DNA from: an uncultured Clostridia bacterium
GTDB taxonomy: Bacteria > Bacillota > Clostridia > Peptostreptococcales > Anaerovoracaceae
Direction of reading: 5' to 3'
DNA: 6,846 nucleotides
Assembly: GCA_937915045.1 (NCBI GenBank)
Contig: CALDNM010000086.1
Span: 1-6,846 of the forward strand
Program-made: the position numbers and the translations under genes
In this document: positions 1 to 5,875 of the stretch, piece by piece
How positions within the stretch are numbered: the stretch's first letter is position 1
How the letters are laid out: each line of letters starts with the position of its first letter
The notes under the pieces: generated by a model
What the model was told of the DNA's origin: nothing
What the model saw: the letters and a program-made list of their open reading frames with translations, nothing else
Database searches by the model: none

Positions 1-287
1 CGGATGTCGTTGATGGTACAGGTACAGTAATGGCTTCTCACGGCGAGATGACAGTGCCGGTGCCGGCAGTGCGCACCATGGCGGAACAGAACGGAGTGCG
101 TATCATTCAGGATGATGTGCCGATGGAGATGGTCACACCGACAGGGCTCGGCATGGTCATAGGGTGCGGAGCGAAGCAATTATCGAAAGAAGAGTTCGAG
201 ACAGCTGTCGAAGGAGCAAAGTTCGGAACAGGCAAAGGCACGCGCGATACCGGCAAACAGGGACTCCGGATATATATTTTGTGTTGA
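1..287 (+). CDS. larC: LarC-like nickel-pincer cofactor protein, C-terminal part of LarC1 domain (5' partial)
   Basis: The reading frame is open from the window edge (first full codon at 3) to a TGA at 285-287, giving 94 visible residues; the start lies outside the window. The segment has the LarC (DUF111) signature order: DGTGTV, then SHGEMTVPVPAV, then MVTPTG, then a GTGKGTRD stretch and a final LRIYIL strand. In the known family, LarC inserts nickel into the pyridinium dithiocarboxylate mononucleotide precursor to complete the nickel-pincer cofactor of lactate racemase and related enzymes, in a CTP-dependent step. What is odd is that the protein ends just after the first domain: the LarC2 domain, which carries CTP binding in the characterised protein, is absent downstream, because the following bases hold a promoter and T-box. 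Whether LarC2 is encoded upstream or elsewhere cannot be seen. The family assignment is fairly sure; the function of a LarC1-only protein is not. Confidence 0.8.
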   Translation, partial: DVVDGTGTVMASHGEMTVPVPAVRTMAEQNGVRIIQDDVPMEMVTPTGLGMVIGCGAKQLSKEEFETAVEGAKFGTGKGTRDTGKQGLRIYILC

Positions 288-311
288 CTTTTATCAAAAA
301 AAATGTAGAAT
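284..311 (+). promoter_or_regulatory. Sigma-A-type promoter for the valS operon
   Basis: The -35 box TTGACT lies at 284-289 and the -10 box TAGAAT at 306-311, separated by 16 bases of A/T-rich sequence. Each box is one base off consensus. The predicted transcript start is near 317-319, about 23 bases before the first T-box helix, which is the expected arrangement. The -35 box overlaps the larC stop codon (TGA 285-287). The call rests on consensus match and position only; no start site is known. Confidence 0.7.
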
Positions 312-421
312 AGGAACATATTAACCGAATACGGACAAAGATCGGGAAGAGTAAGAAGACAGCGCCATACAGAGAAGGAAACTCACGGCTGAGAGGTTTC
401 CCGGATGAGCATCTTCTGAAG

Positions 422-424
422 GTC
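422..424 (+). promoter_or_regulatory. T-box specifier codon GUC (valine)
   Basis: The triplet sits on the 3' side of Stem I in the context TGAAG-GTC-GCCC, matching the usual specifier-loop layout of GAA, one base, codon, purine. It would pair with the GAC anticodon of tRNA-Val. The adjacent register GGU (421-423, glycine) is possible on paper, but valS downstream favours GUC. Confidence 0.82.
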
Positions 425-473
425 GCCCGGGAGCCCGATGGGAATGAGAGCTGCGGCCTTTTGGCTGCAGAAT

Positions 474-504
474 AAAGGTGGTACCGCGGAAATATCCGTC
501 CTTT
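474..504 (+). promoter_or_regulatory. T-box antiterminator
   Basis: AAAGG at 474-478 can pair with CCTTT at 500-504, enclosing the UGGU bulge (479-482) and the conserved ACCGCGG. This pairing uses bases that otherwise form the 5' arm of the terminator (496-502), so the two structures exclude each other. Uncharged tRNA-Val binding to the bulge would stabilise this form and allow transcription into valS. Confidence 0.85.
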
Positions 505-522
505 TGACAGGACGGTTTTTTT
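496..522 (+). terminator. Intrinsic (T-box regulated) terminator
   Basis: The 7-base-pair helix CCGTCCT (496-502) with AGGACGG (509-515) has a 6-base loop and is followed directly by seven T residues (516-522). It lies 23 bases before the valS start and is the default OFF structure of the T-box. Because no other hairpin with a T-run is visible after larC, it may also end larC transcripts. Confidence 0.92.
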
Positions 523-545
523 ATTAGAGAAGTGGAGACGGAACA

Positions 546-3227
546 ATGGAAAAGAATTTAGCAAAAACCTACGATCCAAAAGAATTCGAAGACAGGATCT
601 ACAGTGAATGGGAAGAAAGCGGAGCTTTCAAGGCTGAGAGAGACCCTGATAAAAAGCCATATACGATAGTTATGCCGCCGCCGAATATCACGGGCAAACT
701 CCATATGGGGCACGCGCTCGATCAGACTCTTCAGGATGTGCTGATCAGATGGAGAAGGATGCAGGGCTACAGCGCTCTGTGGATCCCGGGCTCTGATCAC
801 GCGAGCATAGCGACTGAAGTCAAAGTAGCGAATAAGCTAAAAGAAGAAGGCATTGAAAAAGAAGATATAGGGCGCGAGAAATTCCTCGAAAAAGCGTGGG
901 AATGGAAAAAAGAATACGGCGGGACTATTACTGAACAGTGCAGAAAGCTTGGAGACTCATGCGACTGGGAGAGAGAACGTTTCACTCTCGACGAAGGCTG
1001 CTCGAACGCGGTCAAGACATTCTTCATCGACCTTTACAATAAGGGCCTCATATATAAAGGAAACAGACTCATAAACTGGTGTCCTGACTGCGGGACTTCG
1101 CTGTCGGACATCGAAGTAGAGCATGAAGATAAAAATGGTGAGTACTGGTATTTCAGATATCCCGGAGCGGACGGATCTGATGGCATCGTGGTAGCGACGT
1201 CGCGTCCTGAAACGATGTTCACAGATGTGGCGGTCGCGGTGAGCCCCGGAGACGAGAGATATAAAGATATGGTCGGGAAGAAAGTCCTGATCCCTATCCT
1301 CAATAAAGAGATCCCGGTCATCGAAGACGAGTATCCTGATCCGGATAAGGGCACTGGCGCGGTGAAGATCACACCGGCTCACGATCCTAACGATTTCGAA
1401 GTGGGACAGAGACATGGACTGCCTTGCGAGTCATGCCTGAATTTCGACGCGACTATGAACGAAAACGCGGGCAAGTACGCGGGCATGGACAGATACGAGT
1501 GCAGGAAGGCATGGGTAGCTGACCTTAAAGCGGCGGGTTATCTCGTGAAGGAAGAACAGCTGTCGATACCTGTCGGCACATGCTACAGATGCCATACGCC
1601 TGTAGAGCCGATGCTCTCAGATCAGTGGTTCGTGAAAATGGATGAACTCGCGAAGCCTGCGATCGAAATAGCTAAGAACGGAGACCTTCAGCACGTGCCG
1701 GAGAGATTCGAAAAGATATATCTGCACTGGCTCGAAAACATCAAGGACTGGTGCATCTCGCGGCAGCTCTGGTGGGGACACAGGATCCCGGCGTATTATT
1801 GCGATGACTGCGGTGAAATAATGGTCGCGGCAGAGAAACCGGAGAAGTGTTCGAAGTGCGGAAGCACGAAGATACATCAGGACGAAGACGTGCTCGACAC
1901 ATGGTTCAGTTCGGCTCTCTGGCCGTTCTCAACACTCGGATGGCCGGACAAAACGCCTGACCTTGATTACTTCTATCCGACAGATGTGCTCGTCACAGGT
2001 TACGATATCATATTCTTCTGGGTAGTGAGGATGGCTTTCAGCGCTATGGAAGCAACAGGCGAAGCTCCGTTCAAGTATGTTTATGTCCACGGTCTCGTGA
2101 GAGACGCGCAGGGACGCAAGATGAGCAAATCGCTCGGCAATGGCATCGACCCGCTCGAGATCATAGATCAGTACGGGGCTGACGCGCTGAGGTTCATGCT
2201 GATGAGCGGAATCACGCCGGGAAATGATATGAGGTTCCAGACGGAGAAGCTGGAGTCGGCAAGGAATTTCGCGAACAAACTCTGGAACGCGTCAAGATTC
2301 ACGATCATGAACCTGCAGGATGAGAACGGAGATTTCCTCGAGATGGCTGATCCTGAAAAGGCTGAGCTTAAAGATGAAGACAAATGGATCATCAGCAGAG
2401 TCAATGACGCTGTGAAGTACGTGACTGACGAAATGGAGAAGTTCGATCTTTCACTCGCGGCGCAGCGCATATACGATCTGATCTGGAACGAGTTCTGCGA
2501 CTGGTACATCGAGATAATAAAGGGCAGACTCTACGGAGATGACGAAGAAGACAAGAAGACGGCAAGGATGGTGCTGGTGAGAGTCATGAAAGATATGCTC
2601 AGGATCCTTCATCCGTATATGCCGTACATAACAGAGGAGATCTGGGGATTCCTGCCGCACGATGAAGCGACGGAAGAGAATCCGAAGAACTTCCTGATAA
2701 AAGAATCATGGCCTGTTTATGACGCGGCCGATGATCATCCGGAAGAGACGAAGAAACTCAACTGCGCTATGGATGTGATAAAGGCGATCAGAAACATCAG
2801 AGCGGAAGCAGACGCTTCACCGGGCAAAGAACTGACAGCGGTCATCATGCCGAAGGCGGGAGAAAAAGATACTGTCGCGGCAGGTGAACGCTATATCAAG
2901 AAGCTCGCGAACATTACTGCGGTAGAATATACGGACGATAAGGCGAACGTACCTGATGAAGTCATGTCTGCTGTCACGGCGGACTGCGAGATATTCATCC
3001 CGCTCGCTGAACTCGTAGACTACAAGGCAGAGTTCGAGAGACTGACCGGCGAAAAGAAAAAGCTGGAAGGTGAAGTGAAGAGGTGCGAAGGGAAACTTTC
3101 AAATAAGGGATTCACGGATAAAGCGCCTGAGAAAGTCGTGAATGAAGAAAAAGACAAACTGAAGAAATACAACGAAATGCTCGCTAAAGTATGCGAGACT
3201 CTCGCTATCGTGGAGAAAAAGATATGA
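546..3227 (+). CDS. valS: Valyl-tRNA synthetase
   Basis: This cytoplasmic class I aminoacyl-tRNA synthetase (EC 6.1.1.9) charges tRNA-Val with valine. Its 893 residues are normal for the family and it is complete. The HIGH-type motif is HMGH at 53-56, and KMSKS is at 525-529 followed by LGN. The CP1 editing domain shows TSRPET (218-223) and GTGAVKITPAHDPNDF (269-284), holding the Lys, Thr and Asp residues known for hydrolysis of mischarged tRNA. Four CxxC pairs (179/182 with 346/349, and 419/422 with 435/438) look like two zinc sites, as in Thermus-type ValRS. The anticodon-binding domain follows, and residues about 829-893 form the Lys/Glu-rich C-terminal coiled coil. The start at 546 is set by GGAG at 534-537, eight bases upstream. 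Expression is controlled by the T-box leader. The stop overlaps the folC start. Confidence 0.98.
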   Translation: MEKNLAKTYDPKEFEDRIYSEWEESGAFKAERDPDKKPYTIVMPPPNITGKLHMGHALDQTLQDVLIRWRRMQGYSALWIPGSDHASIATEVKVANKLKEEGIEKEDIGREKFLEKAWEWKKEYGGTITEQCRKLGDSCDWERERFTLDEGCSNAVKTFFIDLYNKGLIYKGNRLINWCPDCGTSLSDIEVEHEDKNGEYWYFRYPGADGSDGIVVATSRPETMFTDVAVAVSPGDERYKDMVGKKVLIPILNKEIPVIEDEYPDPDKGTGAVKITPAHDPNDFEVGQRHGLPCESCLNFDATMNENAGKYAGMDRYECRKAWVADLKAAGYLVKEEQLSIPVGTCYRCHTPVEPMLSDQWFVKMDELAKPAIEIAKNGDLQHVPERFEKIYLHWLENIKDWCISRQLWWGHRIPAYYCDDCGEIMVAAEKPEKCSKCGSTKIHQDEDVLDTWFSSALWPFSTLGWPDKTPDLDYFYPTDVLVTGYDIIFFWVVRMAFSAMEATGEAPFKYVYVHGLVRDAQGRKMSKSLGNGIDPLEIIDQYGADALRFMLMSGITPGNDMRFQTEKLESARNFANKLWNASRFTIMNLQDENGDFLEMADPEKAELKDEDKWIISRVNDAVKYVTDEMEKFDLSLAAQRIYDLIWNEFCDWYIEIIKGRLYGDDEEDKKTARMVLVRVMKDMLRILHPYMPYITEEIWGFLPHDEATEENPKNFLIKESWPVYDAADDHPEETKKLNCAMDVIKAIRNIRAEADASPGKELTAVIMPKAGEKDTVAAGERYIKKLANITAVEYTDDKANVPDEVMSAVTADCEIFIPLAELVDYKAEFERLTGEKKKLEGEVKRCEGKLSNKGFTDKAPEKVVNEEKDKLKKYNEMLAKVCETLAIVEKKI
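3212..3215 (+). promoter_or_regulatory. Ribosome binding site that fixes the folC start
   Basis: GGAG lies inside the last valS codons, eight bases before the ATG at 3224. An in-frame ATG at 3191 exists but lies inside the valS coiled coil without as good a site, and would add 11 residues unlike the family N-terminus. Confidence 0.75.
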
Positions 3228-4525
3228 AAAATGCTGAAGAAAGAATAGGCGATTTCAAAAAATTTGGGAGTGTACTCGGACTGGAACGTATTTCAGAATT
3301 GCTGAAGAGACTCGGAGACCCGCAGGAGGGCCTCCGGGTCATCCATGTAGCGGGGACGAACGGAAAAGGGTCGGTATGCAGATACATATATGAGGTGCTT
3401 GAGTCGAACGGTTACAAAGCGGGCATCTATACTTCACCGTTCATAGAATATTTCAATGAACGTATCGAGTTCGACCATGAATGCATATCGGACGAGGACC
3501 TGGAAAAATACACTGATATTGTGATCGAAAAATGCAATGAAATGACAGCGGACGGACTGGACTCCCCTACGGAGTTCGAAGTCGTGACTGCTGTTTGTTT
3601 CTGCTATTTTGCTGATAAAAAACCGGACTTCGCTATCCTTGAAGTCGGACTGGGAGGTATCGGAGACTCGACGAATGTGATCGAGGATCCCCTCGTATCG
3701 ATCATAACAGGCATTTCATACGATCATATGGAAAGGCTCGGGAATACTCTTGAGGAGATCGCGGAGAACAAGGCGGGGATAATCAAAGAAGGATGCCCTG
3801 TAGTATCGAACATTTCGATGGACGACGCGCCGGGCGCGGCCAGAGTTGTCGCGAGGACCGCGTACCAGAAACATGCTGTCCTTCATGACGCTTCGAAAGC
3901 GACGATATATAAGATGGATCTGGTAGACAGAAAGACTGTGTTTACTGCGGATATTGACGACCAGAGATACTCTGATGTGGCCATTTCCATGCTTGGAGAG
4001 CATCAGGTGACGAATGCCGTCACGGCACTCACTGCTATTGAAATTTTGCGTAAGAATAGTATAATAAACGTAACGCGCGATGCCATATATGAGGGTATGG
4101 AAAGCGCCTTCCAGAAGGGCCGATTTGAGATTTTCAAAGAAGACCCTATTTATTTGCTGGACGGGGCTCACAACCAGGAAGGTATGGAGGCGCTCGTAAA
4201 AGCGGTGGATGATGTATTCCATGGAGGAAAGGTACTTACTGTCATAGGCATACTTGCCGATAAAGCGGTGGATGATATGCTGGATATGGCGCAGTATCTC
4301 GGCGAGGATTTCATAGTGACAGAGCCGGTCAGCGAACGTAAGATGAGCGCTGATGAACTTGGGGCGAAGCTGAGATCGAAAGCAAAAAATGTCACTGTGA
4401 TAGCGGACCCTGCAGAAGCTCTCGCGGAAGCTGAAAAGCGAAGCGGCGATTATGATATCGTGCTGTTTGCGGGATCGTTGTATCTGATCGGAGAAATAAG
4501 GAGGCAGCTGGACAAGAATGAGTGA
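3224..4525 (+). CDS. folC: Folylpolyglutamate synthase / dihydrofolate synthase
   Basis: This Mur-ligase-family ATP-dependent enzyme adds glutamate to folates (and, in bifunctional members, to dihydropteroate), acting in the cytoplasm. With the start at 3224 it has 433 residues, the usual size. The P-loop GTNGKGS is at 44-50, followed by the TSPF and FNERI segments that line the folate site. The second motif EVGLGG starts at 140, then ISYDH at 164-168, then ENKAGIIK, where Lys183 matches the carbamylated lysine of the family. DGAHN at 313-317 opens the C-terminal domain. One variation: the usual GGRxDATN motif reads GGIGDSTN (144-151), so the Arg is Ile. Start choice: ATGA overlap with the valS stop and GGAG eight bases upstream, implying translational coupling. 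Mono- versus bifunctionality cannot be decided from sequence alone. A promoter-like sequence lies within the gene at 4038-4065. Confidence 0.95.
   Translation: MKNAEERIGDFKKFGSVLGLERISELLKRLGDPQEGLRVIHVAGTNGKGSVCRYIYEVLESNGYKAGIYTSPFIEYFNERIEFDHECISDEDLEKYTDIVIEKCNEMTADGLDSPTEFEVVTAVCFCYFADKKPDFAILEVGLGGIGDSTNVIEDPLVSIITGISYDHMERLGNTLEEIAENKAGIIKEGCPVVSNISMDDAPGAARVVARTAYQKHAVLHDASKATIYKMDLVDRKTVFTADIDDQRYSDVAISMLGEHQVTNAVTALTAIEILRKNSIINVTRDAIYEGMESAFQKGRFEIFKEDPIYLLDGAHNQEGMEALVKAVDDVFHGGKVLTVIGILADKAVDDMLDMAQYLGEDFIVTEPVSERKMSADELGAKLRSKAKNVTVIADPAEALAEAEKRSGDYDIVLFAGSLYLIGEIRRQLDKNE
4038..4065 (+). promoter_or_regulatory. Candidate internal promoter within folC
   Basis: The -35-like TTGAAA is at 4038-4043 and a perfect -10 TATAAT at 4060-4065, with a 16-base spacer. 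The surrounding DNA is locally A/T-rich and the codons here (att ttg cgt aag aat agt ata ata) depart from the ctc/ctg and aga preference of the rest of the gene. The start would fall near 4071-4073, about 450 bases before the lipid kinase, so it could supply the kinase, GNAT and plsX genes independently of the valS T-box. No experimental support is available. Confidence 0.45.
4498..4504 (+). promoter_or_regulatory. Long-spaced Shine-Dalgarno of the lipid kinase gene
   Basis: AAGGAGG is a seven-base match to the anti-Shine-Dalgarno, but it sits 13 bases before the ATG at 4518, farther than the 7-8 bases seen for the neighbouring genes. It lies inside the 3' end of folC. The start is still favoured because the first beta strand of the kinase (KVLLFYNP) begins at residue 8. 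Confidence 0.6.
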
Positions 4526-5420
4526 AAAAAAGAGAACTAAAGTATTACTGTTTTATAACCCATTTTCGGGCAACGGGATGTTCAAGAACAACCTGGACCA
4601 GATCATAGGCAGATTTCAGGATAAAGGATTTCAGGTCGTGCCTGTAAGAGCGGCGCACGGTCTTGCTATAGATAAGGCATTCGAAGAGATGGACCAGTCG
4701 ATGTACAGACAGGTCATAGTTGCCGGCGGAGACGGGACTATAAACGTATGCGTCAACGCGATGATAACGAATAATATAGAACTTCCGCTTTCGATATTTC
4801 CTGTAGGGACAGCGAATGATTTCGCGTATTACTTCGATATACCGCTCGACATAAACAGTATGGTCGATGTGGCGATGGGCGAACATTACAGCTTTGCCGA
4901 TGTCGGAGTCTGCAACGGGAAATATTATGTGAATGTAGCGGCGCTCGGGAGGCTCGTGGATGTCAGTCAGAAGACGGACCCGAACCTGAAGAATACGCTT
5001 GGCGTGCTCGCGTATTATATCAAGGGCGTTTCGGAGATCAAGGATCTCAAACCTATTCCTATCAAACTCACTACAGATGATCAAGTCTATGAAGAGAATA
5101 TGTTCTTTATGGTAGTCATGAACGGTGTTTCAGCGGGCGGATTCAACAATATCTCACCGGACTCGGATATCAACGACGGAAAACTCGATGTGGTGCTTTT
5201 CCGCGAGATGCCGATAATCGAACTCGGGACGCTGATCGGAAAAGTCAAACAGGGCACTCATATCGAGCACAAGAAGGTGCTGTCGTTCCAGACGGATCAC
5301 CTTATAATAGAATCGCCTGAAAATGTTCCGACGGATGTTGATGGAGAGCATGGACAGGAACTACCGCTCGAGTTCAGTGTGCTGCACAACAAACTCAGGA
5401 TATTTACGAATGGAGAATAA
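4518..5420 (+). CDS. Diacylglycerol kinase-family (YegS/BmrU-type) lipid kinase
   Basis: This 300-residue soluble lipid kinase of the DAGK_cat family has no visible signal peptide or membrane segment, as is normal for membrane-surface enzymes of this type. The N-terminal strand KVLLFYNPFSG leads to the nucleotide-binding GGDGT at 70-74 and GTANDFA at 97-103. In the second domain, DINDGKLDV contains Asp220, and DGE at 275-277 contains Glu277; these match the catalytic-site Asp and Glu of DgkB-type enzymes. Known members phosphorylate diacylglycerol to phosphatidic acid using ATP; others act on different lipids, so the substrate is inferred. The neighbouring plsX supports a phospholipid role. 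The gene overlaps folC by 8 bases, and the next start is 2 bases after its stop. It is complete with no missing motif. Confidence 0.92.
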   Translation: MSEKKRTKVLLFYNPFSGNGMFKNNLDQIIGRFQDKGFQVVPVRAAHGLAIDKAFEEMDQSMYRQVIVAGGDGTINVCVNAMITNNIELPLSIFPVGTANDFAYYFDIPLDINSMVDVAMGEHYSFADVGVCNGKYYVNVAALGRLVDVSQKTDPNLKNTLGVLAYYIKGVSEIKDLKPIPIKLTTDDQVYEENMFFMVVMNGVSAGGFNNISPDSDINDGKLDVVLFREMPIIELGTLIGKVKQGTHIEHKKVLSFQTDHLIIESPENVPTDVDGEHGQELPLEFSVLHNKLRIFTNGE

Positions 5421-5422
5421 AT

Positions 5423-5875
5423 ATGGGGAAACCATTACTCAGATTAGAAGCTACAGATGATTACGATCCTGTCGTGAAACTATTCATGGACAATGATCTC
5501 GAATTCAGCGATGAGGATCCGGTGCCTACCGATCTGGTACAGTGCTGGAGGGTCGTACACGGCTGTGAGAAGCACCTCTGCGGGGCGGTCGCGCTTGCGA
5601 AGAGACAGGGCGAGTTCATAATCGACGGGATAGCGGTCGAGCCGGTATATAGAAAAATGAAGATAGGCCGTATCATGATGGATAAGGCTGTAGATAAAGT
5701 AAAAGAACTGGGCGGGACGAAGCTATATCTCGTGGCGAGAGCTCCCGGGTTTTTCAGAACGCTTGGTTTTGAGACAGTGGACAGAGAAGACGCGCCGCTC
5801 TTTTTCGAATGTGCGACATGCCCTCAGTATGGGGTGGACTGTCACCCTGAAGTAATGAGGCTGGAGGTCATTTAA
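5423..5875 (+). CDS. GNAT-family N-acetyltransferase with C-terminal cysteine motif
   Basis: This complete 150-residue single-domain protein has the Gcn5-related acetyltransferase fold. Motif A is seen as IDGIAVEPVYRKMKIGR (67-83), where RKMKIGR is the acetyl-CoA pyrophosphate loop (R/QxxGxG/A type, with the first Gly replaced by Lys79 or Met78 depending on alignment). Motif B is APGFFRTLGFE (107-117). The C-terminus carries C130-x2-C133-P-x5-C140 followed by HPEVMRL, an arrangement I recall from small GNAT proteins resembling the acetyltransferase domain of ArgA; the acceptor substrate is unknown. Three further cysteines are at 41, 48 and 53. GGAG at 5412-5415 lies seven bases before the ATG, inside the end of the kinase gene. 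Its stop overlaps the plsX start by one base. Family is sure; amino-acid acetylation is only a possibility. Confidence 0.88.
   Translation: MGKPLLRLEATDDYDPVVKLFMDNDLEFSDEDPVPTDLVQCWRVVHGCEKHLCGAVALAKRQGEFIIDGIAVEPVYRKMKIGRIMMDKAVDKVKELGGTKLYLVARAPGFFRTLGFETVDREDAPLFFECATCPQYGVDCHPEVMRLEVI

Larger units (their letters stand above)
341..522 (+). promoter_or_regulatory. T-box riboswitch leader (tRNA-Val responsive) of valS
   Basis: The leader senses the charging state of tRNA-Val and controls readthrough into valS. Stem I is closed by 341-346 pairing with 434-439, and a second helix pairs 354-359 with 412-417. The distal bulge AGAGA is at 371-375. The apical helix 377-382/396-401 carries a loop containing the classic GGCTGAGAG (387-395). 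The specifier codon is read as GUC at 422-424, followed by a purine as usual. Stem III is 451-458 with 463-470, with a TTTT loop. The conserved T-box sequence AAAGGTGGTACCGCGG is at 474-489; its bulge UGGU (479-482) would pair with an ACCA 3' end, fitting the discriminator base A of tRNA-Val. Between Stem I and Stem III there are only 11 bases, so Stem II and the IIA/B pseudoknot are missing. Identity and valine specificity are well supported by both the specifier and the downstream gene. Confidence 0.95.

Noticed and set aside
30..287. A separate 85-residue gene starting at the ATG at 30
   Set aside because: The same frame is open to the window edge and the residues before that Met (DVVDGTGTV) match LarC, so it is the tail of a longer gene.
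421..423. GGU (glycine) as the T-box specifier
   Set aside because: The one-base-shifted GUC fits the normal spacing and following purine, and the downstream gene is valS. The compact form resembles glyQS leaders, but the UGGU bulge pairs with discriminator A rather than the U typical of many tRNA-Gly.
288..545. Possible frameshifted continuation of larC into a LarC2 domain
   Set aside because: The region encodes a promoter, a full T-box and a terminator, has no LarC2-like translation in any frame and is too short for the domain.
4199..4276. A 15-base direct repeat (AAAGCGGTGGATGAT at 4199-4213 and 4262-4276) in folC
   Set aside because: The copies are 63 bases apart and in the same frame, both encoding KAVDD. 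It fits chance reuse of codons in two helices, with no larger repeat structure.
4545..5084. Long minus-strand open frame of 179 codons opposite the lipid kinase, and similar ones opposite valS and folC
   Set aside because: Each lies wholly across a well-supported + strand gene, has no recognisable family motif, and its composition follows the opposite strand codons.
5303..5308. A perfect TATAAT inside the lipid kinase gene
   Set aside because: No acceptable -35 box lies 15-19 bases upstream and there is no extended -10 TG, so it is not supported as a promoter.
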